DNA of 64,000 nt from Erodium maritimum (Eukaryota > Streptophyta > Magnoliopsida > Geraniales > Geraniaceae). The notes beneath the pieces are model-generated. The model saw nothing but the letters and a program-made list of their open reading frames with translations. It was not told the origin of the DNA and did no database searches. Positions 44,884 to 58,200 of this stretch are shown piece by piece. Each line of letters begins with the position of its first letter. The first letter of the stretch is position 1. Location: positions 39,019,825-39,083,824 of the forward strand of contig OY997591.1 of the NCBI GenBank assembly GCA_963921825.1, read 5' to 3'. Made by a program: the position numbers and the translations under genes.

Positions 44884-45753
44884 CAAATGTTTCGTCCACG
44901 AACAATTTGGTACCCTTATGAATTTTTATTCCAATTTAGTACCCTAATGTTCTTTCCACGAACGATTTGAGTTAATGTTAAAAAAATAACAAAATAATGT
45001 GAAATGACCATTTTACCCTTATATTGATTTAGTTGACTTTTGACTAATGTAAATTGACCATTTTACCATTATATTGACTTTTGACTTTTAACTTTATATT
45101 TAAACTTATTTTATTTTATGTAATTAATTTTTTTTATTAAATTTTTATTTGAATATATTTATCGAATTTCTTATTTATTATATTCTGAAATAAATAATAA
45201 TTGTTTTTAAATTTTCTGAATAATTTATAATTTATTATTTTTTAATTTTCATATTCTTATACAATTAAACTATTTATTTATTTATTGATTATTTATTTAT
45301 TTAAATTTTATAATTTTTAAAATTTTAAATTAAATATTTTTATTATTTTTTAAAAATTTTAAATTTCATTTATTTATTTTTAATGTTTTTATTTTTTAAA
45401 TTTTAAATTTTATTTTTTTATTCTTTTTTTAGTTTTTAAATTTTTTATTTTTTCAAATTTCGAAATTTATTTATTTTTGATTAATTTATTTATTTATTGT
45501 ATTATAACAAGGGTATAATGATAATTTTCTCTATCAAATTTATAAGCTTACAATAAGAAAGGGTAAAATCGTCATTGCACACCCCACTTAACTGCACATG
45601 ACTAACTTAGAGGAATATGTCATTAGTTTTCTAACGGAATATGCCAATTCCGTCCGTGAACAAATCAAGAGGGTACCAAATTGGTCATTTGAAACTTAAG
45701 GGTACCAAATCGTTCGTGGACGAAACATTTTTGTACCAAAAAGTATATAACCC

Positions 45754-46100
45754 CTAAAACAAAATCCATAGAAATATCTACCCATGGTGGGTTAGGAATA
45801 GGCAAAGGCATATATAAACTGTTAGGATGTGACCTGGATTTTATCTGTAATCAAGTGATACATTTGGCACAGAACCTCTCCACATCTCTCTTTAAGCGCG
45901 ACCAAAAGAAATGATCCATAAGAACACTTAGAGTTTTGTCTCGACCTAAGTGTCTCATAAGTCCTTCTCCATGTGCTTCTCGGATTAGTAAATCTCTCAT
46001 GGACCCTTGTAGTATACAAAGTCTTTTATCCTTGAATAAGAATTCAACTAACTTGACCTTGGTGATCACATATTCTTTGAGTTTCCATGCTCTATGAGTG
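45754..46100 (-). pseudogene. Chromovirus integrase zinc-binding region remnant
   Basis: The minus frame reads MRDLLIREAHGEGLMRHLG, then RLKRDVERFCAKC, the H2C2-type integrase N-terminus of plant chromoviruses. Nearer the insertion site it reads [10 protein letters not shown], which joins the frame at 41367 across the Mutator-like element. Confidence 0.85.
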
Positions 46101-47111
46101 TAATTAAGCTCTCCACGTGTTCATTGAATTCTCTCATAATGATCTAGTTCCCGACCTTGTCTTTGGTGTTTGCCTCATGGTGGGAATAATGTTGTTGATA
46201 GTTTCTCCCTCTAATTGGATAGTGTAGTCTCGATGAAATCATCATTCCTTCCCTCTTGAAAAAGTTATGACTCCATAATTGATTCATCTGCATGATAGAG
46301 ATCCAACTTAGTAATATTGAAAGTTTGACAGATGTGTAACTCACCTGGAAGCTCAAACTTGTAAGTGTTGTTGTTGATTTTCTCTAGCACCTGGAATGGT
46401 TCATCTCCTCTTGGTGAGAGTTTGGATTTTATCTACTTTAGAAACCTTTCCTTTCTCATGTGTACCCACACCAAGTCTCTTAGTGCAAAGCTGATATCTT
46501 TTCGATGCTTATCGGCTTGTTGCTTGTATTTCTCGGTTCCATTCTCCAAGTATTCCTTGACTTTTTGATGAAGCTTCTTTATAAAATTTTATCTGCTCTC
46601 TCCTTCACTAGAAATAAAATCTTGAGACAAAGATACAAGATCTAATGGAGTATTTAGGTTAAAGCCATAAACAATTTCGAAAAGAGAGAATTTAGTACCA
46701 GAATGTTTGGCATGATTATAGGCAAACTCAATAAATGGTAAACAACATAACCAATTCTTTAAGTTATTACCCATCATGGCTCTGAACAAGGATGAAAAAG
46801 TCCGTTTACTACCTAAGTTTGGCCATTTGTCTGGGGGTAATAGTTCCCAACTTCCTCCATGATGTTTTCCAGAAATGGGCTAGAAATTTGGTATCACGAT
46901 CTGATACATTAGTCATTGGAAATCCATGTAAACACACTACTTATTTGAAAAAGGGATTAGTGGTTTTAGTAGCATCATTAGTCTTGTTGCATGGAATGAA
47001 ATGAGCCATTTTGGAAAATGTCCACTACTACAAAAATGGAGTCCTTATGGTAGATCTTTGGCAGACCGAGTACAAAATTCATGGAAACATCTACCTATGA
47101 TAAGTTAAGAT
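46101..47111 (-). pseudogene. Second chromovirus integrase remnant
   Basis: Another decayed copy in the same orientation. VDVSMNFVLGLPKIYHKDSI lies near 47090-47030, then [20 protein letters not shown] (46589-46789) and a C-terminal module near 46340-46400. It duplicates content already seen at 40441-41367, so it is a separate element or tandem copy, with several frameshifts. Confidence 0.75.
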
Positions 47112-47372
47112 CATTAGTCTTAGTGTCCGTAGTCCAATAGTAAACGTCCAAATGTAAATATAATCGTTGGCAATATAATAAAGAGGCTTTCATATTACTT
47201 AAATGTTAGAATAATATATCCTGTGTGTTTCCGATCTATGCCCACCATGCGAATAGAACAATAGATCAGGATGGATAATACTAGATGAGGTCCCTAGTCA
47301 ATAGTCTTCACTAGAAGCGACCAATATGAAAGATAACTGTTGATGGCTTATGTTCTATTTGTCATTGGAAAG
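47112..47372 (+). repeat. Diverged fragment of the copia LTR (5' 260 bp)
   Basis: Aligns with the first about 260 bp of the 1.68-kb copia LTRs (TTAGTCTTAGTGTCCGTAGT, CTATGCCCACCATGCGAATA) but is much more diverged than the other copies. It is truncated at 47372 by the next element. This shows an older generation of the same family. Confidence 0.8.
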
Positions 47373-48194
47373 TGTCACGCCCCAAATCCGATTTTGACCA
47401 GACTCGAGACGTGACCTGAGTTAATAATAGAAAATAATAAACAATAAAGAGATCTTTTAAAAGTTCAACTAAAACTCCATCCAATTCTCATAATAAAATA
47501 ATCGAAAATCTCAAATACGAGTCAAAGCTCAACATGAAGAGCGAGATAAATAGTGGTTAGTACAAAAGACCAACACGTCTCTAGAATGACCCTCAAAACA
47601 GCCAGAAGCTCCCGAGCCTCGAACCCCCTAAACATCAGGTACGCTTGTAAAAACAGTAAGAAAACCATAGGGGTGAGCTTGCGCTCAGTAGGGAAAAACG
47701 TAAACAGTTTAACCTTCAGTTTAATAATAAAACTTCCTTAGCATGATAACGCAATTTACAATTAAGCATTATTAACCAATGAAATGCTATGAAATTAGTA
47801 TGAATAAGAATAGTAACGCATTCTCAAATATAACAGTAACTTTAAAAGATTACGTGGAAAATGCTATAAATATTTTATAACTACTAACATGGGAACAAGT
47901 AATATCACACCAACCACTTGCTTTCTCAAGCCTCTGATCCACGAATAGATTCTGGTATCACATCGGGTCCCATACTCCGATCCACTAGAGTATCCAGGTC
48001 ATATCAGATTTTCCCTCGGTCCAGAGGAGGCACATGCATCGGGGCATCGGAAACAATCCCAAAGGGACGCTTATCATCGGGATTCTCGGAAATGCCTCCA
48101 AAGGACCATATGTCATACGGAACCAAGGTAGTGCTCCCGCAGGACGCATACACTTGGGTGAAACTACAGTAACTATTCCTCGCAGGGTAAACCA

Positions 48195-48436
48195 TCCAAT
48201 TGCCCCGCAGGGTCCACCTCCAATGCCCGCAGGCTCTGATAATCAATGCCCCGCATGGTCCAATAACCAATGCCCGCAGGGTCCAATAACCAATGCCCGT
48301 AGGCTCCAATAACCAATGCCCCGCAGGGTCCAATAACCAATGCCCACAGGCTTCAATAACTAATGCCCGCAAGCTCCAATAACCAATGCCCCGCAGGGTC
48401 CAATAACCAATGCCCGCAGGCTTCAATAACCAATGA
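48195..48436 (+). repeat. 23-24-bp tandem repeat, about ten copies
   Basis: Units of the type AATGCCCGCAGGGTCCAATAACC alternate between GGGTCC and GGCTCC/GGCTTC variants. Confidence 0.92.
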
Positions 48437-48446
48437 CCATAACCCT

Positions 48447-48468
48447 CCCCCCCCCCCCCCCCCCCCCC
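48447..48468 (+). repeat. Homopolymer run of 22 C
   Basis: An unbroken C tract immediately after the tandem block. It is prone to replication slippage, and its length may be partly a sequencing or assembly artefact. Confidence 0.9.
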
Positions 48469-49466
48469 GCCCCGGTGTAAGTACCATACAGAACAACCAA
48501 GACAAGAATAAGAGAAACACACAATAACACATCAACCAACCAACGCTTATCGAATCACACTTTCACCACAAAACACCAAAGACATCCATCTAGCCCTTTT
48601 ACTTACCGTTATACTTACCAGTCACGATCAACCGGTCCATCGATCACCTGATCGTACCATCTGGCACAATCAGTCATACTCGATCATCCGTTCAAGCATT
48701 CAATTATTCAAACATTCAATCAATCAGCCAATCATTTAAACATTCGATCAATCATTCAAGCATACGATTTAACTAGTTTCATTAGACTCTTAAATTAACT
48801 TGAATTAAGCAAGCAAGCATGTGAGCCAACCACACACAACTAATCCGAGGGCTCATCACGGCCTCTCTACCAGTAAAACAATTCCCAAGTATTGAAAGCT
48901 AGTTACACTAGTTATTCACATCCTACGCATGCTAGACACGTCCGGTTATTAGTAATTGAAAGACAATTATTCTAGTTATTCACATCCTATATGCAATTCT
49001 AGGACCTTTCCAATTTATTAACCTAATAGGCATAGTAAGTATTGAATTGCACGAGTAGTTTAGTATTTCCCCTACCTAGTGGTCTTCCTCAAGCAATACT
49101 CTGCTCTAAAGTCGGGTAGCCTCTCCTCCGTTCTTCAAACGGGTTCCGGAGTGGTCTTCGTCTCTCTAGCTCGGGTCCAAAGCCTTTCCTCCTTCCGAGC
49201 TCGGTCTCACGGTCTTGGACCACAACAATACCAAAATTAGTAACCCAATAGAGTGTTCCTCACCCAAAACACATAACAGCCCTCAAATAATAGAAACAAA
49301 GTCAAAGGAATGATTTAGGAATCGAAATAGACTCAAAAGGAAGGGTTTTGGTTCTGGAAATCTGATCCGGAAGGCAGCCCGGACCGTGTCACCGGCCGTG
49401 CAGGTAACCAGCACGGACCGCGTCACAGACCGGCCCGGTAACCAGCACGGACCGCGTCACAGACCC

Positions 49467-52400
49467 CTATCCTCCAAGGGGTCCTCCAAGACTAACCTTC
49501 TGACCCTACTCCATAACATCCTCCTCTATGAACACTTACGCGAATCCACTACGACCCACACGCACTAGTCCAACTCCAAAATGGAACTACCTCATCCCAA
49601 GTCACAAGCGTACTTTTAAATTTCAAAGGTGTAAGGATATAGAACACGTTACTAGGTGTAAGATATCAAGACAAGTAATTTGTTTTATTAGAATTGAAAT
49701 GTCGCCTAGTGAAATATTGGTCGGTCTGCTGGGAAATTGGCCGACCGCGCCATATTGTGCCGCAAAAAATGTCGAACGACGCGAGTTCAAGGACGGCTCA
49801 GCTCAAACGTGTCTCGACCAACCCGCAAGACCGACCGACAATAAATAATGGCCAGCCCACCTCTAGTGTGTCTCGACCAACCTCAAAACAATGGTCGTCC
49901 ACCGTTAATTCTCCATGAACACTACTCCACATTACCCTTTTCATCCAACCTATCCTCCAAGGGGTCCTCCAAGACTAACCTTCCGACCCTACTCCATAAC
50001 ATCCTCCTCTATGAACTCTTTCGCGAATCCACTACAACCCACATGCACTAGTCCATCCCCAAAATGGAACTACTTCATCCCAAGTCCCAAGCGTACTTCT
50101 AAATTTCAAATGTGTAAGGGTAGAGAACACGTTACTAGGTGTAAGATATCAAGACAACTAATTTGTTTTATTAGAATTGAAAGGTCGTCTAGTCAAATAT
50201 TGGTCGGTCTACTTGGAAAGTGGCCGACCGCGCCATAATGTGCCGCGAAACATGTCGACCGATGCGAGGTCTAGGATGTCCCAGCTCAAACGTGTCTCGA
50301 CCAACCCGGAAGACCGACCGACATAAAATATTGGCCGGCCCACCTCTACTGTGTCTCGACCAACCTCAAAACAACGGTCGTCCACCGTTTATTCTCCATG
50401 AACACTACTCCACATTACCCTTTTCATCCAACCTATCCTCCAAGACTAACCTTCCGACCCTACTCCATAACATCCTCCTCTATGAACTTTTTCGCGAATC
50501 CACTACCACCCACATGCACTAGTCCAACTCCAAAATGGAACTACCTCATCCCAAGTCCCAAGCGTACTTCTAAAGTTGTAAGGGTGGAGAACACGTTACT
50601 AGGTGTAAGATATCAAGACAAGTAATTCGTTTTATTAGAATTGAAAGGTCGCCTAGTCAAATATTTTGTCGGTCTGCTGGGAAATTAGCCGACCGCGCCA
50701 TAATGTGCCGCAAAAAATGTCGACCGACGCGAGTTCTTAGACGACCCAGCTCAAACGTGTCTCGACCAACCCGCAAGACCGACCGGCCATAAATACTGGC
50801 CGGCCCACCTCTAGTGTGTCTCGACGAACCTCAAAACAACGATCGTCCACCGTTAATTCTCCATGAACACTACTCCACATTACCATTTTCATCGAACCTA
50901 TACTCCAAGGAGTCCTCCAAGACTAACCTTCCGACCCTACTCCATAACATCCTCCTCTATGAACTCTTTCGCGAATCCACTACCACCCACATGCACTAGT
51001 CAAACTCAAAAATGGAACTACCTCATCCCAAGTCCCAAGCGTACTTCTAAATTTCAAAGGTGTAAGGGTAGAGAACATGTTACTAGGTCTAATATATCAA
51101 GACAAGTAATTTGTTCTATTAGAATTATAAGGTCGCCTAGTCAAATATTGGTCGGTCTGCCGGGAAAGTGGCCCACCGCGCCTTAATGTGCCGCAAAACA
51201 TGTCGACCGACGTGAGGTCTAGGACGTCCCAGCTCAAACGTGTCTCGACCAAACCGCAAGACCGACCAGCAATAAATATTGGCCGGCCCACCTCTAGTGT
51301 GGCTCTACCAACCTCAAAGCAACGGTCTTCCACCGTTAATTCTCGATGAACACTATTACACATTACCCTTTGCATCCAACCTATCCTCCAAGGGGTCCTC
51401 CAAGACTAACATTCCGACCCTAGTCCATAACATCTTCCTCTATGAACTCTTTCACGAATCCAGTACCACCCAAATGCACTAGTCAAACTCTAAAATGGTA
51501 CAACCTCATCCCAAGTCCCAAACGTACTTTTTTATTTCAAAGGTGAAAGGGTAGAGAACATGTTACTAGGTGTAAGATATCAAGACAAGTAATTTGTTTT
51601 ATTAGCATTGAAAGGTCGCCTAGTCAAATATTGGTCGGTCTGCTGGGAAAGTGGCCGACCGCGCCATAATGTGCCACAAAACATGTCGATCGACGCGAGG
51701 TCTAGGACGTCCCAGCTCAAATGTGTCTGCAGCAGCCCGCAAGACCGACCGACAATAAATATTGACCGGCCCACCTTTAGTGTGTCTCGACCAACCTCAA
51801 AACAACGGTCGTCCACCGTTAATTCTCCATGAAAACAACTCCACATTACCCTTTTCATCAAACCTATCTTCCAAGGGGTCCTCCAAGACTAACCTTCCAC
51901 CCTACTCCATAACATCCTCCTCTATGAACTCTTTCACGAATCCACTACCACCCACATGCACCAATCCAATTCCAAAATGGAACTACCTCATCCCAAGTCC
52001 CAAGCGTACTTCTAAATTTCAAAGGTGTAAGGATACAGAACACGTTATTAGGTGTAAGATATCAAGACAAGTAATTTGTTCTATTAGAATTGAAAGGTCG
52101 CCTAGTCAATTATTGGTCGGTCTGCCGGGAAAGTAGCCCACTGCGCATAAATGTGCCGCAAAACATTTCGACGAACGTGAGGTCTAGAATGTGCCAGCTC
52201 AAACGTGTCTAGACCAACCGGCAAGACAGACCGACCGGTAATAAATATTGGCTTGCCCACCTCTAGTGTGTCTCGACCAACCTCACAACAACGGTCGTCC
52301 ACCGTTAATTCTCTATGAACACTAATCCACAATACCCTTTTCATCCAACCTATCTGCCAAGCGGTCCTCCAAGACTAACCTTCCGACCCTAATCCATAAC

Positions 52401-53621
52401 ATCCTCCTCTCTAAACTCTTTCGCGAATCCACTACCACCCACATGCAGTAGTCCAACTCCAAAATGGAATTACCTCATCCAAAGTCCCAAGCGTAAATCT
52501 AAATTTCAAAGGTGTAAGGGTAGAGACACGTTACTAGGTGTAAGATATCAAGACAAGTAATTTGTTTTATTAGGATTAAAAGGTCGCTAGTCAAATATTG
52601 GTCGGTCTGCTAAGAAAGTGGCCGACCGCACCATAATGCGCCACAAAATATATCGACCGACGTTCCAGCTCAAACATGTCTCGACCAACCCGCAAGACCG
52701 ACCGGCAATAAATATTGGCTGGCCCACCTCTAGTGTGTCTCGACCAACCTCAAAAAAACGGTCGTCCACCGTTAATTCAACATGAAGACTACTCATCATT
52801 ACCCTTTTCATCAAACCTATCCTCCAAGGGTTCCTCCAAAACTAACCTTTCAATCCTACTCCATAACATCCTCCTCTGTGAACTCTTTCGCGAATCCACT
52901 ACCACCCACATGCACTAGTCCAACTCCAGAATGGAACTACCTCATCCTAAGCGTACTTCTAAATTTCAAAGGTTTAAGGGTAGAGAACAAGTTACTAGGT
53001 GTAAGATATCAAGAAAAGTAATTTGTTTTATTAGAATTGAAAGGTCGCCTAGTCAATTATTGGTCGGTCTGCGGGGAAGGTGGCCGACCGCGCCATATTG
53101 TGCCGCAAAAAATGTCGACCGACGCGAGGTCTAAGATGGCCCAGCTTAAACGTGTCTCGACCAACCCGCAAGATCGACCGGCAATAAATATTGGCCGGGC
53201 CACCTTTAGTGTGTCTCGACCAATATAAAAACAACGGTCGTCCACCGTTAATTCTCCATGAACACTACTCCACATTACCCTTTTCATCCAACCTATCCTC
53301 CAAGGGGTCCTCCAAGACTAACCTTCCGACCCTACTCCATAACATCCTCCTCTATAAACTCTTTCGCGAATCCACTACCACCTACATGCACTATTCAAAC
53401 TCTAATATGGAACAACCTCATCCCAAGTACCAAGCGTACTTCTAAATTTCAAACGTGTAAGGGTAGAGAACATGTTACTAGGTGTAAGATATCAGGACAA
53501 GTAATTTGTTTTATTAGAATTGAAAGGTCGCATAGTCAAATATTGGTCGGTCTGCTGGGAAAGTGGCCGACCGCGCCATAATGTGTCGCAAAACATGTCG
53601 ACCGACGCGAGGTCTAGGACG
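49467..53621 (+). repeat. 480-bp satellite array, part 1 (about 9 monomers)
   Basis: The block CCTATCCTCCAAGGGGTCCT or a variant begins near 49469, 49949, 50432, 50896, 51380, 51864, 52348, 52814 and 53296, a period of about 466-485 bp. Each monomer contains CTCTTTCGCGAATCCACTAC, a GGTCGGTCTGC...GGCCGACCGCGCC block and TGTGTCTCGACCAACCTCAA. Open frames of 60-107 codons repeat with the same period but are not continuous between monomers. The array is cut at 53621 by a solo copia LTR. Confidence 0.96.
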
Positions 53622-55295
53622 TGTTAGTCTTAGTGCCCGTAGTTCAATCCTAAATGTCCAAATGTATATATCATCGTTAGCAATAAAATTAAAGCGGCTT
53701 TATATTACTTATGTGTTGGAGTAATATATCGACGTGTGCTCTGATCTATGCCCACCATGCGAATAGAACCATAGATCGAGATAGATCACACTCGATGGGT
53801 CCCTAGTCAACAAAGCTTCACTAGAAGCGACTAGTATGAAAGATGGCTCTTTATGGCTTACGTTCTGTTAGTCATTGGAATGGGATTCCGGAGTCTGATC
53901 ATAGATATCATGTGGGACATGATATTGGACGACCCGCCCTGAATATGTGCCATAGATTAAGTCATGAACATATTCAGTGTCGTAGCTTGTCATGTATCCT
54001 TAGACCAAGGAGTCTTTGTGATCGCTATGTAGTCAACAACTGAGTTTGACCTGAGCCTAACGTTGTCCGTAACAGGGCTTCCATAACGGCCAGGATTGGC
54101 TTGGGGACGGGCTACATGAGTGACACGAAAGACGGCTAAGGGATTTATCCCTCATACTAAGGTATGGGAAAGATATCGGTTCTCGGCCGCTTGATCGAGA
54201 GTGACAGGAAGAATAGCATGGCCATGCACATGATATTGGGTATCATATCTTCAGTCATCTCACATATCAAGGAACGGTGATTGAGAATAATAAGGATGAC
54301 GGCTCTATGCCTTATCTCAATCAGGATATCGGAGATAAAAGGATAATGACAGGGACGACGGAAAGGTTAGAATCGACAGGGTCGATTCGTTATGTAGTGT
54401 CAGGCAATACTAAAGTCTCGTTAGTTGCCACTTAAATAGGATCAAGTAAAATGGGATTTTACGTTGATCTATTGACATGCATAAACCTAAGGGGTCACAC
54501 CGGAGGATGAAACTCATTGACACATTTATGGAGAATGGGCAAAAGGGAGTTGTCTCGGGACATGACCAAAACTGGGTTTTGGGTCATGCACCCGTAAGTG
54601 AATAGGACTTTACAGATCGAGACAAGGCTTGGAGTCTTGGGATTGATCGCGTCGGATAATGTTGGACATTTCCGGTATGGAAGGCATGGAGGCGATGAGC
54701 GAATCACGGGACCTCGTTGGAAATGGCCACGGCCCATGTTCCAAGAGGCCCATGAAAGGCCCATGGAACTAATTAATCAAGTCTTGATTAATTAGTACTA
54801 AGTAAGCAAGACAAGGATTAAGGTGTTGGTGATTCACCACCTAACCCAATCTTGTCTTGCCATACTTTGTCCTATTTACACCTTACTTGACACCATACTT
54901 GTCCCATGCCTTTAGTTGGACAAGTATGGGTTTTGTTATGTTTAAGTCATCTTTTTTCAACATAACAAACACAAGACAAGAATAGGAAACACATTTTCTC
55001 TCCCTCTTCCATGGCCATTTCGGGTTTGGCTAGTTTCCACCTCCATGTTTGTGTTCTTGAGTCCTCAAAGAGAAGAACTACGTGGCTTTGATTCCCATGT
55101 GGATACGTAGGCATCTTGGAGACTCAAGCCAAACATTCGTTAACCGGTGTTCTTGTTTTGGTAAGAACTAGTGCTGAATTTTTCTCTTGTGAATCCATTC
55201 TTTGTTAGTTGTTTCATGGTTTTAATCGTCTCTTGGTTTTCATTGATTTTCCGCTGCGAGTTGGTTCATCTCCAACCCTACCTCGAGACCCAACA
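53622..55295 (+). mobile_element. Solo copia LTR, 1674 bp, inside the satellite
   Basis: TGTTAGTC...CCCAACA with the perfect duplication GGACG at 53617-53621 and 55296-55300. The satellite monomer continues in phase on the far side. There is no internal region, so an element like copies A-C inserted here and lost its body by LTR-LTR recombination. It has three instead of four GGCCCAT motifs before the palindrome at 54768-54796. Confidence 0.97.
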
Positions 55296-58200
55296 GGACG
55301 TCCCAACTTAAACATGTCTCGAGCAACCCGCAAGACCGACCGACAACAAAAACTAGCCGCCCCACCTCTAGTGTGTCTCGACCAACCTCAAAACAACGGT
55401 CGTCCACTGTTAATTCTCCATGAACACTACTCCAATTTACCATTTTCATCCAACCTATTCTCCTAGGGGTCCTCCAAGACTAACCTTCTGACCCTACTCC
55501 ATAACATCCTCCTCTATGAACACTTTCGCGAATCCACTACGACCCACACGCACTAGTCCAACTCCAAAATGGAACTACCTCATCCCAAGTCACAAGCGTA
55601 CTTTTAAATTTCAAAGGTGTAAGGATATAGAACACGTTACTAGGTGTAAGATATCAAGAAAAGTAATTTGTTTTATTAGAATTGAAAGGTCGCCTAGTCA
55701 AATATTGGTCGGTCTGCTGGGAAAGTGGGCGACCGCGCCATAATGTGCCGCAAAACATGTCAACCGACGCGAGGTCTAGGACGTCCTAGCTCAAACTTGT
55801 CTCGACTAACCCGCAAGACCGACCGACAATAAATATTGGCCGCCCCACCTCTAGTGTGTCTCGACCAACCTCAAAACAACCGTCGTCAACCGTTAATTCT
55901 CCATGAAAACTACTCCACATTACCCTTTTCATCAAACCTATCCTCCAAGGGTCCTCCAAGACTAACCTTCCACCCTACTCCATAACATCCTCCTCTATGA
56001 ACTCTTTCGCGAATCCACTACCACCCACATGCACTAATCCAATTCAAAAATGGAACTACCTCATCCCAAGTCCCAAGCGTACTTCTAAATTTCAAAGGTG
56101 TAAGGATACAGAACACGTTATTTGGTGTAAGATATCAAGACAAGTAATTTGTTCTATTACAATTGAAAGGTCGCCTAGTCAAATATTGTCGGTCTGCCGG
56201 GAAAGTGGCCCATCGCGCCATAACCGCAAAACATGTCGACGAAAGTGAGGTCTAGAATGTGCCAGCTCAAACGTGTCTAGACCAACCGGCAAGACAGACC
56301 GACCGGTAATAAATATTGGCCGGCCCACCTCTAGTATGTCTCGACCAACCTCAAAACAACGGTCGTCCACCGTTAATTCTCTATGAACACTACTCCACAT
56401 TACCCTTTTCATCCAACCTATCTTCCAAGAGGTCCTCAAAAACTAACCTTCCGACCCTAATCCATAACATCCTCCTCTATGAATTCTTTTGCGAAGCCAC
56501 TACTACCCACATGCACTAGTCCAACTCCAAAATGAAATTACCTCATCCCAAGTCCCAAGCGTAATTCTAAATTTCAAAGGTGTAAGGGTAGAGAACACGT
56601 TATTAGGTGTAAGATATCAAGACAAGTAATTTTTTCTATTAGAATTAAAAGGTCGCCTAGTCAAATATTGGTCGGTCTGCCGGGAAGGTGGCCCATCGCG
56701 CCATAATGTGCCGCAAAACATGTCGACGGACGTGAGGTCTAGGATGTGCCAGCTCAAACGTGTCTAGACCAACCGGCAAGACAGACCGAATGGTAATAAA
56801 TATTGGCTGGCCCACCTCTAGTGTGTCTCGACCAACCTCAAAACAATGGTCGTCCACCGTTAATTATCTATGAACACTACTCCACATTACCCTTTTCATC
56901 CAACCTATCTTCCAAGCGGTCCTCCAAAATGAAATTACCTCATCCCAAGTCCCAAGCGTAATTCTAAATTTCAAAGGTGTAAGGGTAGAGAACACGTTAC
57001 TAGGTGTAAGATATCAAGACAAGTAATTTTCTTATTGGAATTGAAAGGTCGCCTAGTCAAATATTGGTCGGTATGCTAGGAAAGTGGCCGACCGCACCAT
57101 AATGTGCCACAAAACATGTCGACCGACGCGAGGTCTAGGACGTCCCAGCTCAAACGTGTCTCGAACAACCCGCAAGACCGACGGACAATAAATATTGGCC
57201 GGCCCACCTCTAGTGTGTCTCGACCAACCTCAAAAAAACGGTCCCCCACCGTTAATTCTCCATGAACTCTACTCCACATTACCCTTTTCATCAAACCTAT
57301 CCTCCAAGGGTTCCTCCAAAACTAACCTTCCAACCCTACTCCAAAACATCCTCCTCTATGAACTATTTCGCGAATCCACTACCACCCACATGCACTAGTC
57401 CAACTCCAAAATGGAATTAGCTCATCCCAAGTCCCAAGCGTAATTCTAAATTTCAAAGGTGTAAGGGTAGAGAACACGTTATTAGGTGTAAGATATCAAG
57501 ACAAGTAATTTTTTCTATTAGAATTGAAAGGTCGCCTAGTCAAATATTGGTCGGTCTGCCGGGAAGGTGGCCCATCGCGCCATAATGTGCCGCAAAACAT
57601 GTCGACGGACGTGAGGTCTAGGATGTGCCAGCTCAAACGTGTCTAGACCAACCGGCAAGACAGACCGAATGGTAATAAATATTGGCTGGCCCACCTCTAG
57701 TGTGTCTCGACCAACCTCAAAACAATGGTCGTCCACCGTTAATTATCTATGAACACTACTCCACATTACCCTTTTCATCCAACCTATCTTCCAAGCGGTC
57801 CTCCAAAACTAACCTTCCGACCCTAATCCATAAAATCTTCCTCTATGAACTATTTCGCGAATCCACTACCACCCACATGCACTAGTCCAACTCCAGAATG
57901 GAACTACCTCATCCCAAGCCCCAAGCGTACTTCTAAATTTCAAAGGTTTAAGGGTAGAGAACACGTTACTAGGTGTAAGATATCAAGACAAGTAATTTGT
58001 TTTATTAGAATTGAAAGGTCGCCTAGTCAATTATTGGTCGGTCTGTTGGGAAAGTGGCCGACCGCGCCATAATGTGCCGCAAAACATGTCGACCGACACG
58101 AGGTCTAGGACGGCCCATCTCAAACGTGTCTCGACCAACACACAAGACCGACCGGCCATAAATATAGGACGGCCCACCTCTAGTGTGTCTCGACCAATCT

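Larger units (their letters stand above)
41368..45753. mobile_element. Mutator-like non-autonomous DNA transposon, itself interrupted by a solo LTR
   Basis: Terminal inverted repeats start GGGTTATATACTTTTTGG at both ends (21 bp perfect, 41368-41388 and 45733-45753). They are flanked by a perfect 9-bp duplication CTAAAACAA (41359-41367 and 45754-45762), the hallmark of Mutator insertion. Removing it restores the integrase frame of the host element. Its own sequence totals about 0.9 kb, is very AT-rich and encodes nothing recognisable. Both ends carry subterminal TTCGTCCACGAACGAT and GGTACCCTTA repeats. Confidence 0.88.
47373..49466 (+). mobile_element. TGTCACGCC-family LTR, third copy, 3' end not found
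   Basis: Begins TGTCACGCCCCAAATCC and carries the family's inverted motif as GGTGAGCTTGCGCTCA near 47672. The remainder differs from the other two LTRs. It includes a 23-24-bp tandem block (48195-48436), a 22-base C run and a GC-rich end with two GCACGGACCGCGTCACAGAC units (49413-49466). It then passes straight into the 480-bp satellite. No LTR end or target duplication was found. Confidence 0.6.

Noticed and set aside
48004-48522. 172-codon minus-strand frame with repeated GYWTLRALVIEACGHW units
   Set aside because: It is the translation of the 23-24-bp tandem repeat and the C run. No Met context or family supports a gene.
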